Origin: Pelagibacterium sediminicola
GTDB lineage: Bacteria; Pseudomonadota; Alphaproteobacteria; Rhizobiales; Devosiaceae
Reading direction: 5' to 3'
Length of the DNA stretch: 64,000 nucleotides
NCBI RefSeq assembly: GCF_003390885.1
Contig: NZ_QMEL01000006.1
Coordinates: forward strand, 122,281 to 186,280
Made by a program: the position numbers and the translations under genes. Shown piece by piece: positions 18,151 through 25,628 of this stretch (its first letter is position 1; every line of letters begins with the position of its first letter). A model generated the notes under the pieces. That model saw only the letters and a program-made list of their open reading frames with translations. It was not told the DNA's origin and searched no databases.

Positions 18151-18614
18151 TGCTGTTCTCCGAATTGTCCGACGCGCTTGGAAAGCGGGCGGGATTGCAA
18201 CTTGCGACCCTTGGGCCATTCGTTTCGGCTCTGGATAGGTGCGCGCGCGGCCTTGGGCTTCCGGGCCTTGACGTGGCGCTGTTTGGGTCGGTCAACGCGG
18301 AGGGCGATAACCTTGTCATTGACCAGCACTGTCCATGTCCGAACCATCGCCACCGTCATGGCGCGCTCTAGCTCAAGATCGGTCATAAGCGGCTTCGTTC
18401 CATGGCCGGTGTCCACGTAGACGTGGCAGCCCATGCAGCCAAAAAACCCGGCAAGGTCCGTGGCCTTCCGCGCCATAGCCTTGCCAAACGCGCTGCTGTT
18501 AAAGTGGCAGAACACGGTTGTTTCCGTTCCGCCCCAGCAAATGCCCGGCAGCCGGATCGCGCAGGGCTGGCCCTTGGCGTGGTTGGTGATGGCGCTGGAA
18601 CGAATGACCTGCAT
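18147..18614 (-). CDS. DUF1364 family protein, putative phage nuclease
   Basis: 155 aa from ATG 18614, sharing one base with the upstream stop. IRSSAITNHAKGQPCAIRLP then GICWGGTETTVFCHFNSS and FFGCMGCHVYVDTGHG reproduce the DUF1364 layout: paired Cys and a His-rich core like a compact HNH/zinc nuclease. The C-terminus is very basic (KARKPKAARAP). In lambdoid phages this family sits among nin-region recombination genes. Activity is inferred. Confidence 0.8.
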   Translation of the reverse strand: MQVIRSSAITNHAKGQPCAIRLPGICWGGTETTVFCHFNSSAFGKAMARKATDLAGFFGCMGCHVYVDTGHGTKPLMTDLELERAMTVAMVRTWTVLVNDKVIALRVDRPKQRHVKARKPKAARAPIQSRNEWPKGRKLQSRPLSKRVGQFGEQQ

Positions 18615-18835
18615 CACGCTGCCATCCTTTCCACATTGAACGGCGAGCGCCTGGGCTTGGGCTGGCGCTTCAAGAGCCGCTGCACTGTCCGTCTGTGCAT
18701 CCCAAGCGCTCGAGCCGTGCCGATGATGGTCCCGTATCTCTGATAGGCGGCATGGACGTAGTGCCACATGAGTTCGTCGGCAGGCGCGTCCATGTTCTCG
18801 ATGATGCGGTGAATGATTGCGTTGTGGTCGGTCAT
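18614..18835 (-). CDS. Stand-alone Fis-type HTH regulator (RegA/ActR-like)
   Basis: 73 aa. DELMWHYVHAAYQRYGTI then GTARALGMHRRTVQRLLKRQ resembles the DNA-binding domain of RegA/ActR response regulators, including the HRRTxQR recognition helix, but no receiver domain is present. It may have been captured from a host redox regulator. One-base overlap with the DUF1364 gene, 4-base overlap with the NinB-like gene. Confidence 0.75.
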   Translation of the reverse strand: MTDHNAIIHRIIENMDAPADELMWHYVHAAYQRYGTIIGTARALGMHRRTVQRLLKRQPKPRRSPFNVERMAA

Positions 18836-19290
18836 GCGGCGGCCCTTTCCGGGTCATATGCGAAGCGGTCGGGCGGAATGGTGAGCGCAATGCCAATCTC
18901 TGCATGGCGACGGAAAACCGTGTCCATGTACCGGCTCATCTGATCGACCTTCATCAGCCGCGTGACTGGAATATCCATGTCGCGGATCGCGGTGAGCTTG
19001 ATTTCATAATCGAGGGGGCGAAGCGTCCGGTCATAGGTCGCGCGGAATGCTTCGGACGCTTCACGCAGGATCGGCACGCCAATTTCCAGCTTGCAGCGGG
19101 CACGCACGTCCTCGATGTCCTCGCCGGTCTGATCCGAGATTTCCTTGTACCACTTGAAGGCGAGCTTATTCTGTTCGGTGGTGCGGCTCCGACCGTCCGT
19201 TATCTCGACGGTGAACGGGCGCCTCCTGCCATCGAGGTAGACCTTGAGCAGCGCAAGATCGTCCGCGTTCTTGACCGGGCGAGTGACCAT
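18832..19290 (-). CDS. NinB-like recombination protein
   Basis: 152 aa from ATG 19290, with GGGAGGCGGCTAGG upstream. GRSRTTEQNKLAFKWYKEIS matches the NinB pattern (RSxxQNxxxW) and the length fits. NinB-family proteins bind single-stranded DNA and can stand in for RecFOR in lambda recombination. Proximity to RecT supports a recombination role. Family assignment is moderate. Confidence 0.65.
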   Translation of the reverse strand: MVTRPVKNADDLALLKVYLDGRRRPFTVEITDGRSRTTEQNKLAFKWYKEISDQTGEDIEDVRARCKLEIGVPILREASEAFRATYDRTLRPLDYEIKLTAIRDMDIPVTRLMKVDQMSRYMDTVFRRHAEIGIALTIPPDRFAYDPERAAA

Positions 19291-19291
19291 C

Positions 19292-19459
19292 CTAGCCGCC
19301 TCCCGCGCCCGTGACGCGCAGGACAATCGCCCGGTGCATCGCGTCAAGGTCGTCATGGAGCACGTCGTTTTCGATGTTCGGGTAATAGTGCTCGTGCAGC
19401 CATTCCATTGCCTCGGCTTCGGTCTGCACCTCTCGGGCGGCCTGGTGGGCGCGCGTCAG
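19292..19459 (-). CDS. Small hypothetical protein with a non-ATG start
   Basis: 55 aa if it starts at CTG 19459, which overlaps the upstream TGA (CTGA) and has AAGGA 10 bases upstream; a GTG at 19429 would give 45 aa. The frame fills the gap exactly, ending one base before the NinB-like ATG. Sequence is protein-like and acidic-helical: AREVQTEAEAMEWLHEHYYP. Function unknown. Confidence 0.55.
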   Translation of the reverse strand: MTRAHQAAREVQTEAEAMEWLHEHYYPNIENDVLHDDLDAMHRAIVLRVTGAGGG

Positions 19460-19695
19460 TATCGCGGCATCCTTGCGGGCTTGATCGGGGAGGGTTCGGG
19501 GGCTGTCGGCAGAGGCATCCAGTGGGTGGGTTCAAGTGCGATCAAGAGATCGGCTTTGGGTAGCGGCTTCATCATCCATGCCCAGCAATGCGCGTAGGCG
19601 CGATGGCGAACCCACTGGCCCACGACAGGAACATTGTCGTAAAGCAGGATAACCGTTCCATCCCTCGGCGCTGTTTCGATCGGTCGCCATTCCAT
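19456..19695 (-). CDS. DUF551-like phage protein
   Basis: 79 aa, RBS AAGGAAAG. It has the DUF551 pattern: WRPIETAPRDGTVILLYD at the start and ALEPTHWMPLPTAP near the end. Very common in phage early operons; function unknown. Confidence 0.8.
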   Translation of the reverse strand: MEWRPIETAPRDGTVILLYDNVPVVGQWVRHRAYAHCWAWMMKPLPKADLLIALEPTHWMPLPTAPEPSPIKPARMPRY

Positions 19696-19775
19696 CGTCT
19701 CTTTCCTTTCTCGCCATCCGGGCGGCTTGTTCGGCGCTTTAAACCGTTGGGTACCCGGTCCCTTGGCGTGGTGAA

Positions 19776-20741
19776 TTAGGCGGCTCCGATTGCCTTGAGC
19801 CGTGCGTTCCGAAGGTCGAAGGCGCGCTGCAAAGCGTCCTCGTCATCGGTCAGGGTCGCTTCAACATCGAAGCTGTCCCAAACCTCGATCACGATGTCCT
19901 CGCTGTCCGCGCCCGCCAGCACTTCCTCAAGCTCGCCCAAGAAGGATTCGAGATCGAAATGAACGCCGGTCACGGCCTCGGCGGGTTCGTCGGGTCGCGG
20001 CGCATCGCTGGGCGCTGGTGGCGACGGCGGGGAAGGGGGCGAGGGCGGCACCGGCGCGCTTTGCACTTCCTCGAACTCGGCATCAACAATCTCGCGAGCC
20101 TCAAACTCGTCGCGGATGCCGCCCAGCACGTCACCGAACAACTCGCGCAGGCAGTACCCAGCCGCACGCCATGCCAGCATCCGCTTGGGGTACTTGAACC
20201 AAGGGCTATCGTTCGGGACGTTATCCTTCCAAACCTGTTGGCGGTTCTCCCAAACCTGCTTGCGAATGAATGGCTCATCCTGCCAAAGCCCGGCGCGCAC
20301 CGCGTCGTCCTGCGAGAACTCGACCCGGCTTTCCTCGCCCGTGTCGGAGCGCTTGGCCTCGCAGTACCCGACAAGCTGTCCGTTGCGCTCCTCGCATCCG
20401 GTGCGCAGATACGCGACCCGGCCAGACTGCCGCACGACATTGATCAGACCATCGCCGTATAGCGCGGGCTTGCCGTTGATGACGGTGAAGCTGCGAAGCG
20501 CAGCCATTGGCTTTAAGCCAAGCTCGGCACCGGACATGATGACGATTGCAATGGCGCTCTTGGCTTCCTCGTCGGATTTCTTGCCGACTAGCGCGTATGG
20601 CGCGAGGCCGGATTTCAGGACGCCACCGGCAACCCGGAATACTTCATCGAGTGACTGCGGGATGATCGCTGTCACCTGCCCGCCGCCGCGCAGCGTGGGG
20701 AGGTTGCCGGATTGCTGGTGAATAGGTGCGACGTTGCTCAT
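19776..20741 (-). CDS. recT: RecT single-strand annealing protein
   Basis: 321 aa. Core RecT motifs: AIVIMSGAELGLKPMAALRS, VINGKPALYGDGLINVVRQSG, and WFKYPKRMLAWRAAGYCLRELF with the conserved Arg. After about residue 210 comes a Pro/Ser linker (VPPSPPSPPSPPAPS) and an acidic tail. RecT anneals single strands at DNA ends; its usual RecE or YqaJ exonuclease partner is not found nearby. Overlaps the upstream gene by 4 bases. Confidence 0.88.
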   Translation of the reverse strand: MSNVAPIHQQSGNLPTLRGGGQVTAIIPQSLDEVFRVAGGVLKSGLAPYALVGKKSDEEAKSAIAIVIMSGAELGLKPMAALRSFTVINGKPALYGDGLINVVRQSGRVAYLRTGCEERNGQLVGYCEAKRSDTGEESRVEFSQDDAVRAGLWQDEPFIRKQVWENRQQVWKDNVPNDSPWFKYPKRMLAWRAAGYCLRELFGDVLGGIRDEFEAREIVDAEFEEVQSAPVPPSPPSPPSPPAPSDAPRPDEPAEAVTGVHFDLESFLGELEEVLAGADSEDIVIEVWDSFDVEATLTDDEDALQRAFDLRNARLKAIGAA

Positions 20742-21721
20742 GCTGCCCTCTGCTCTTCAATTCGCTTCATGCCGGGCAGATCGACACCCGAACGTGCGGC
20801 GCGGTTAGCGAGAGAAACGACGACTTCCTTGATTTCGGCCCGATCCTTGAGGGCCAACAGCAAAGCGTCGTAATCGGTGATTTCAGCCGAAACGAAGGTC
20901 CGCAAAGCAACCTTTGCGCCGGTACGACCGGCGGCGGCGTTGCGGGCCTCGGCTTCCTTGGCCTTGGCATCAGCCTCGCGCTGCAAGCGTTCGGCTTCGG
21001 CCTTTGCCGCCTCATCATCGGCCTGCGAGGCTTGACGTGCGGCTTCCTCCGCCTCCCGGCGCAATCGCTCTTCCTCGCGCCGCGCCGCTTCCTGCCGTTC
21101 GCGCTCGATACGCTGCTGCTCGATCAGAAACGCGTCCATGTGACGCTTCACGCGCTTGCCCATGTCGACAGGCTCTTCCTTGAGGTCGCGCCATTTGTCA
21201 TCGACGGAACGGCCAGCATCGAGGTGCGGCTGCTTTTCCACCTTGTGGTGGTCAGCGGCTTTCTTGGCGACACCGGCAACGCGCTTGGCGTAGACTGCGG
21301 CCTGGTTCGCCTGCTCCTGCGTTGTGATGGGCTTGGACAGGATTTCATCGCCCACTTCCTTCTCGCCTTGCCACTCAACGGTCAGGGCCTCGTGCGGATC
21401 GGAAGGCATGTTGCCGGATGCTGGCGCGTCCGGTGCGCGCGGCTCGTCAGCCCAGCCGCCGCCACCCATCGCCCTGTGGTAAGCCTGCTCGGTGATCGGG
21501 GCTTGGCAAACCCATGTCCAGATGTCGATTGGATCAGCGGGCTTGCCGTCGACCAGCGCCACCATCTTGTCGCCATCGTGCCAGATCGCGACCGGGACGA
21601 ATGGTCCGCCCCGCACCAAGCGGCGGCGGTAAAATCCCGGTTGCGCATCGCCGTCATGGACAGGGCCGAAATTGCCCTGCAAGGCGTTCTGCCAATAGTC
21701 GTAAGTCGGGACTGCGCTCAT
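20738..21721 (-). CDS. Phage protein with long Ala/Arg/Glu coiled coil
   Basis: 327 aa. N-terminal 90 residues contain VCQAPITEQAYHRAMGGGG, a motif seen in many rhizobial phage early proteins. Residues about 170-265 form a continuous charged coiled coil (RIERERQEAARREEERLRR). A compact C-terminal domain follows (DYDALLLALKDRAEIKEVV). Immediately upstream of and coupled to recT, so it may be a RecT partner; no exonuclease motif is visible. Confidence 0.75.
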   Translation of the reverse strand: MSAVPTYDYWQNALQGNFGPVHDGDAQPGFYRRRLVRGGPFVPVAIWHDGDKMVALVDGKPADPIDIWTWVCQAPITEQAYHRAMGGGGWADEPRAPDAPASGNMPSDPHEALTVEWQGEKEVGDEILSKPITTQEQANQAAVYAKRVAGVAKKAADHHKVEKQPHLDAGRSVDDKWRDLKEEPVDMGKRVKRHMDAFLIEQQRIERERQEAARREEERLRREAEEAARQASQADDEAAKAEAERLQREADAKAKEAEARNAAAGRTGAKVALRTFVSAEITDYDALLLALKDRAEIKEVVVSLANRAARSGVDLPGMKRIEEQRAA

Positions 21722-21954
21722 TAGAGTGCCCTTTCGATTGATTGGGGGTTTGGCTGACGGCTCTCGACAAGCGCAAAGAGCTTTTCGAGGCGATCATCGG
21801 GGAGCTTGAGAACGAAGGTGGTCAGGTCGCGATTGAAGCGCGTCCAGTCCGAACCTCCGTTCGCGCCAGGGGTGATAACGCCAGCTTCTTCAAGAACCCA
21901 AAGGTCGAGGTTGTGAAGAATGGCGAACATGTTGCGGAAGCGGCGGGCGTCCAT
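21721..21954 (-). CDS. Hypothetical phage protein
   Basis: 77 aa from ATG 21954 (RBS GGGAGG). DARRFRNMFAILHNLDLWVL then LPDDRLEKLFALVESRQPNP. Helical and soluble; no family recognised. Shares one base with the stop of the small upstream gene. Confidence 0.7.
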   Translation of the reverse strand: MDARRFRNMFAILHNLDLWVLEEAGVITPGANGGSDWTRFNRDLTTFVLKLPDDRLEKLFALVESRQPNPQSIERAL

Positions 21955-22088
21955 CACAGTGCCTCCCACGGCCAGCACTCGAACCGGAGTTGAAACCCAA
22001 GGCAAAAGGATACCCCTCCAACCCACAATGCAGTCGGCAGGCCGCGAATGAGTTCGGAGAGGAAAAGGCGGTCGGTGTCGCTAAGCAT
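21954..22088 (-). CDS. Small hypothetical protein, 44 aa
   Basis: Starts MLSDTDRLFLSELIRGLPTA and continues with one hydrophobic stretch (about 19-31). Its ATG overlaps the upstream stop by 8 bases and its TGA overlaps the next ATG (TGATG), so it fills the gap between two genes exactly. Function unknown. Confidence 0.6.
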   Translation of the reverse strand: MLSDTDRLFLSELIRGLPTALWVGGVSFCLGFQLRFECWPWEAL

Positions 22089-22299
22089 CGGGGCTGTCCT
22101 CCTTGAGCAGGCTCTTTGCCCGCGTTGCTTCGATCAGCCGGTCGATGTTGACGGGCCTCATTTCAGGGTCTGATGGGGTAGGGGCGGCGGGAATGGCCTC
22201 GACATATCCGCTGCCGAATTTGGCAAGGATCGCTGGCACTCGACGCCAGTTGCCATCCCGATCACACGTCCATTTGGTGGTGTGGATGATCGAGGTCAT
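22081..22299 (-). CDS. Hypothetical phage protein
   Basis: 72 aa: MTSIIHTTKWTCDRDGNWRR at the start, then VEAIPAAPTPSDPEMRPVNI. No family recognised. Coupled by a 4-base overlap to the gene upstream. Confidence 0.65.
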   Translation of the reverse strand: MTSIIHTTKWTCDRDGNWRRVPAILAKFGSGYVEAIPAAPTPSDPEMRPVNIDRLIEATRAKSLLKEDSPDA

Positions 22300-22625
22300 T
22301 GGCCGGTCGCCTTGGCAATGGCGGCGCGAACAACCGTCAACAGCTTCATTTCCTCGTTCGGGACAAAGCCGGTTCCGTCATGGTCAGCGTCGGCTCGGTT
22401 GTCGAAATATTCCTCGGCCTCGTAGAGCGCTTCCAGCATGTTAGGGGCGGCGGCGCAGAGAACTGCATTTGCTATGGCGGTACGGCCAACTTCTGACCTT
22501 TCGGCAAATGCTGGGCCGTAGATGAAGCCGATAGGTCTCTGGTGATCGCCCATGTATGCGCTGAAGATCATTTCGCTTAATGGTGAAACCACCCAAGGCC
22601 CCGGAGTATGCTTCTGTGCGGTCAT
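22296..22625 (-). CDS. Hypothetical phage protein with HTPGPW motif
   Basis: 109 aa from ATG 22625. The start TAQKHTPGPWVV and the central IANAVLCAAAPNMLEALYEA are the hallmark of a widespread phage early family of unknown role. Five bases separate it from the upstream stop. Confidence 0.75.
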   Translation of the reverse strand: MTAQKHTPGPWVVSPLSEMIFSAYMGDHQRPIGFIYGPAFAERSEVGRTAIANAVLCAAAPNMLEALYEAEEYFDNRADADHDGTGFVPNEEMKLLTVVRAAIAKATGQ

Positions 22626-22630
22626 GGCGG

Positions 22631-23095
22631 TTACTCGGCTGCAATCGAGCACATCGGCTCGTCATAAACAGGATCGACGTATGCCGGGCGCGGAACGCTG
22701 ATGAACCGGGCGCGCTTCTCGGCATCGCTCATACGCCGCAGGCTCTCTTGAAGCGGGTCGAACTCGCCATAACCCCAGCGGCAAAAGCCGATCTTGTGGC
22801 CGACATGCTCGTCCCAGTCATCGAGCGCTTCATGGGCGCAGTCGCCAGCGTAGTGCTCGACCATTTCGCCCCAGACGAAGTCAGTCACATCGTCTCGCGA
22901 CCAGTCCTCGCTCGAAACCAGAACGATCCTCACCTTGCCGCAATTGGCGTAGGGGATGCCTTCAAGGTTCTCGAACAGGTCATCGAAGCTGTTGGTGCAG
23001 AACTGCGCCTGCCCATCGAACTCCACCACAAGCATCCCATAGACGCTGGAAAGCTCGTGGGTGACGTGTCCGTCTTTATCGACTGTGAAAGCCAT
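22631..23095 (-). CDS. Hypothetical phage protein
   Basis: 154 aa, RBS GGGAGG. Acidic and rich in Trp/Asp (SSEDWSRDDVTDFVWGEMVE). No family recognised. Confidence 0.65.
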   Translation of the reverse strand: MAFTVDKDGHVTHELSSVYGMLVVEFDGQAQFCTNSFDDLFENLEGIPYANCGKVRIVLVSSEDWSRDDVTDFVWGEMVEHYAGDCAHEALDDWDEHVGHKIGFCRWGYGEFDPLQESLRRMSDAEKRARFISVPRPAYVDPVYDEPMCSIAAE

Positions 23096-23122
23096 GATCC
23101 GGCCTCCCGTTGGGTTGAGGGG

Positions 23123-23284
23123 TTAGGCGGCTTCGCGCTCTAGGCTGACGCGGAACTTCAAAGTTTCTGAAGGGGCGCCTTTACCGGCCCAAATCTTCCG
23201 CGCCTCGAATACGCTGCGGGCCTCGACTGTGTGGGGCGTCCACTCGAAGTCGTATCCGTTGCTTACGTAGATGCGGTAGATCAC
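23123..23284 (-). CDS. Small hypothetical protein, first gene of left early operon
   Basis: 53 aa from GTG 23284. AAAGGAG touches an ATG at 23290 with no spacing but stands 6 bases from this GTG, which therefore is the better start. The product begins MIYRIYVSNGYDFEWTPHTV; no family recognised. It directly follows the operator-bearing promoter region. Confidence 0.65.
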   Translation of the reverse strand: MIYRIYVSNGYDFEWTPHTVEARSVFEARKIWAGKGAPSETLKFRVSLEREAA

Positions 23285-23366
23285 TGCCATCTCCTTTGAG
23301 CTTCCCGCTCTTGGTGTGAGGCAGATCGGCGGGTGTGCGTCGTGCCTCGGTGATGGGGTAAACGTA

Positions 23367-23381
23367 TACGCATAAAACGTA
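23367..23381. promoter_or_regulatory. Operator site, left early promoter region (1)
   Basis: TACGCATAAAACGTA, a TACG-N7-CGTA dyad, identical to 23399-23413 and one base different from 26785-26799 by the CI/Cro switch. Likely bound by the prophage repressor encoded at 25925-26737. Confidence 0.75.
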
Positions 23382-23398
23382 CATTGCAAGCAAAAACG

Positions 23399-23413
23399 TA
23401 CGCATAAAACGTA
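23399..23413. promoter_or_regulatory. Operator site, left early promoter region (2)
   Basis: Second exact copy of TACGCATAAAACGTA, 32 bases (about three helical turns) from the first. Extra half-sites AAACGTA (23360-23366) and AAAAACGTA (23392-23400) lie beside them. The span 23285-23487 separates the minus-strand operon from the plus-strand gene at 23488 and must hold both promoters. Confidence 0.75.
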
Positions 23414-23487
23414 AAATAATTTGACGGCTGGGACTCGACTCCCCGCCTGCGTTCTGCTTTCAATTAGAACGAAAGGAGAACATTGGG

Positions 23488-23790
23488 ATGGAAGAGGTAT
23501 CGACGTTCGTGATTGTCGCGCCCGCCTCAATGGGGAAGGCGGTCGAGTACGCACAAGACAGGATCAGGGGCCGGCTGGCGCGCTCGTTCCCGGATTACCA
23601 TTTCGCCATCGAGGCATTTGGCCCGCTGGCGGATGATGAGGGGTTTTCAGTCTACCCGGTCACCGGCACGCTTGCGGACAAAGGGGACGGGAAAGAGCGG
23701 GTCTATATGTGCAAGCCGCTGGAGCCCTGGGTTATCCCTGCCATCAAGGAAGTGCTCAAGGAGTTTGAGCTGACGCCAGGGCTGCATTGA
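23488..23790 (+). CDS. Hypothetical phage protein
   Basis: 100 aa, RBS AAAGGAG. EEVSTFVIVAPASMGKAVEY suggests an alpha/beta fold; later VYMCKPLEPWVIPAIKEVLK. No family recognised. Lone plus-strand gene facing away from the left operon, with the repressor sites in its upstream region. Confidence 0.65.
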   Translation: MEEVSTFVIVAPASMGKAVEYAQDRIRGRLARSFPDYHFAIEAFGPLADDEGFSVYPVTGTLADKGDGKERVYMCKPLEPWVIPAIKEVLKEFELTPGLH

Positions 23791-23863
23791 TTGCCCCATG
23801 ACTGCCGCATTTCTTCACAAGCCTATGGTTGCCTGTTGCGGCGGACCTCCCCGCTGATGGCTA

Positions 23864-23905
23864 AGGGCCGATCCTGCCCGTCCCCCACGGAGCGGGGTCG
23901 GCCCT
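23864..23905. terminator. Strong hairpin after the gene at 23488
   Basis: AGGGCCGA (23864-23871) pairs with TCGGCCCT (23898-23905); the loop contains further CCCC/GGGG pairing. No T-run follows, so it may be a factor-dependent terminator or a structured RNA. No coding potential in 23791-23938. Confidence 0.4.
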
Positions 23906-23938
23906 ACTGGCGAGCTCAAGCGCTACAACTCATGTAGG

Positions 23939-23967
23939 GCAAAAGAAAGCCCCGCTGGAGCGGGGCT
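23939..23967 (-). terminator. Intrinsic terminator of the 25345-23972 operon
   Basis: On the minus strand a perfect 9-bp stem (23959-23967 with 23948-23956, 2-base loop) is followed by TTTCTTTT. Five bases downstream of the last gene of this cassette. Confidence 0.8.
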
Positions 23968-23971
23968 GGGG

Positions 23972-24394
23972 TCAATCGTTTGGAAGTGTTTCGTTAAGTC
24001 CAATCTTTGATAGATAAAACTCATGAATGGAAATTGGTTCGCCGTCTTGCGGTCCTAGCAGAATTTCATGTTTTCCAAGCTTCGGGCTTTTCAAAGTGAT
24101 TGGCGTGATAAAGACAATGCGATCGCGATCGGTAGGAATTACGTTTGAATCGGATGAGAATTCAACATTTTGAATGCTCATTTTTTCTGGTGTGCGAAAT
24201 CCAATACTTAACTTTCCCGCTTGCACTAAGGGTTGAGCGAAAATGCAGAGGTAAACCGTGAGAGCTGATAGCGGTCCATTTCCCGCAAATTGAATGTCAT
24301 CCGAATAAACGCCGCTAAACGTATATTTCCCATCTACCTGCGTTGCCGCATAGTCGCACACTAGGCACCTCAGCGGTTTTACGGGTAAAGTCAC
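23972..24394 (-). CDS. Hypothetical protein, DUF6941-like
   Basis: 140 aa. LRCLVCDYAATQVDGKYTFSGVYSDDIQF and LTVYLCIFAQPL suggest an all-beta protein like the uncharacterised DUF6941 group; this match is from memory of the pattern and is uncertain. It is AT-richer than the surrounding genes. Overlaps the XRE gene by 4 bases. Third gene of a cassette sitting between the left operon and the repressor. Confidence 0.65.
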   Translation of the reverse strand: MTLPVKPLRCLVCDYAATQVDGKYTFSGVYSDDIQFAGNGPLSALTVYLCIFAQPLVQAGKLSIGFRTPEKMSIQNVEFSSDSNVIPTDRDRIVFITPITLKSPKLGKHEILLGPQDGEPISIHEFYLSKIGLNETLPND

Positions 24395-24783
24395 AGATGG
24401 AACTCCACTGAGTAGTTCAGCGGTGACCTCTTTTCGGACCTCTCTCCGCCGGACGCCGTAAATGAATTGTGGCCGGAAGACGTCCGTGCCAGCCTATTGC
24501 TATCAGCGTGGTTTATATCTTCTAGGGGGACGATCGAGGTCGACAACCGAGCATCCATAGACCGCGCGATGACCTCGGCCATCTCCACCGTGATGTTCTG
24601 AGCGCCGCTCAGAATTCGGGAGAACTGTGAGGGCTTCATGCCAATGCGCTCGGCGAACTGCTTGCGTGTCATTCCGTACTTTTCGCTGGCAGCCGTATAC
24701 TCCTTGAGCAGCGCGTCCACGACATCAAGGCGGGCCTTTCGCTTTAGAATGGCTAGTTTCTTCTGATTAATTGGATCAAGCAT
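24391..24783 (-). CDS. XRE-family antitoxin-like regulator
   Basis: 130 aa. HTH at about 39-75: TRKQFAERIGMKPSQFSRIL then ITVEMAEVIARSMDARL. N-terminus is basic-helical and the C-terminus is a long unstructured tail (about 85-130). It starts 3 bases after a HigB-like gene, as expected for the antitoxin of a type II toxin-antitoxin pair, and is followed by a third coupled gene. Confidence 0.75.
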   Translation of the reverse strand: MLDPINQKKLAILKRKARLDVVDALLKEYTAASEKYGMTRKQFAERIGMKPSQFSRILSGAQNITVEMAEVIARSMDARLSTSIVPLEDINHADSNRLARTSSGHNSFTASGGERSEKRSPLNYSVEFHL

Positions 24784-24786
24784 GTG

Positions 24787-25284
24787 CTACCTCACAGTCA
24801 TATAGTTGGTAAGGACGCTCGATGGATCCTCAATGGGCAGGCGTTCTAGGTTCTGGCCCCACAGCGTTATCCATCGCTCACCAAGAAAAACGTCTAAGTC
24901 TGGTTGATCGTTGCGAAAGCATGCGTGCATGACGATAAAGTGGTCAATGTCCACGAAGCCGCCATACAATCGAGTTTGCGGGGACGTTCTATTCTTGAAT
25001 TCGACCCATCGTGTCTGCGGATTAAGTGGCTTAAGGTGGTTGCCATCCCTCATGTCCCCCCATGACATGGTTTCGCCGAGAAGAAAATTAAGCAGCTCGG
25101 CTATGGCGCCCGAGTGCAAATCTTCCGACCAGGCCTCCACCTCGTCCCAACACTCGACGGAAATATGGAGGAACCTCTTCGGCACCTGATCGCGGTCGAA
25201 AAGCTCCAGGCCTTCCGCCAGCCTAGTGAAATCGAGTAGCCGACCATAATCAATACAATCCTGAACATCAGCGAAGCTAAACAT
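24787..25284 (-). CDS. Possible HigB/RelE-like protein, first full gene of the cassette
   Basis: 165 aa. The segment RWVEFKNRTSPQTRLYGGFVD then HFIVMHACFRNDQPDLD has the shape of the Gp49/HigB toxin core (basic beta strand, RLYG, HAF-like). The N-terminal half is unfamiliar and the protein is longer than usual HigB (about 110). So toxin activity is inferred. Its start overlaps a short leader frame. Confidence 0.5.
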   Translation of the reverse strand: MFSFADVQDCIDYGRLLDFTRLAEGLELFDRDQVPKRFLHISVECWDEVEAWSEDLHSGAIAELLNFLLGETMSWGDMRDGNHLKPLNPQTRWVEFKNRTSPQTRLYGGFVDIDHFIVMHACFRNDQPDLDVFLGERWITLWGQNLERLPIEDPSSVLTNYMTVR

Positions 25285-25345
25285 ATATGTTAATTCGCTT
25301 TAGGTCAATGAGGGCCTCTCTCGTCGAGTACGCTATCTCCGGCAT
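25277..25345 (-). CDS. 22-codon leader frame
   Basis: MPEIAYSTREALIDLKRINI and two more residues, with an unusually strong ribosome site (AGGAGGGGGAG) and a stop that overlaps the next ATG by 8 bases. It could be a leader peptide driving translation of the HigB-like gene, or a remnant C-terminus of a lost gene. Confidence 0.4.
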   Translation of the reverse strand: MPEIAYSTREALIDLKRINIYV

Positions 25346-25368
25346 CTCCCCCTCCTGCCGCTCCACCC

Positions 25369-25608
25369 TTATTTCAATTGCCTCTCGATCAAGTCCCGCG
25401 CCATATCGAAGATCGGACTGTCACCCTCGCTTGAGCCTTGCTGTTCCTCAATGAAGGTAAGCGCCATCTCATAGATTTCGCCCACCTCGTCCGGCGTGAA
25501 GATGCCTTTGTTGATGAACGCCTGCATCAGCGCGGCCATGACGGCGCCGTTCACCAGGTCAGATGCGGCCGTCGCTTCCGACAGAGTGGGATAGTCGTCC
25601 TCGTCCAT
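25369..25608 (-). CDS. Hypothetical protein downstream of repressor
   Basis: 79 aa, acidic and helical (DEDDYPTLSEATAASDLVNG). RBS is a modest GGGAGAGG. Third gene of the repressor operon. No family recognised; possible immunity or lysogeny accessory. Confidence 0.6.
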   Translation of the reverse strand: MDEDDYPTLSEATAASDLVNGAVMAALMQAFINKGIFTPDEVGEIYEMALTFIEEQQGSSEGDSPIFDMARDLIERQLK

Positions 25609-25628
25609 TCACCTCTCCCGCTTCACGG

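Noticed and set aside
24391..25284. Certain HigBA toxin-antitoxin pair
   Set aside because: Layout fits, but the first protein is too long and only partly similar, so it is reported as possible only.
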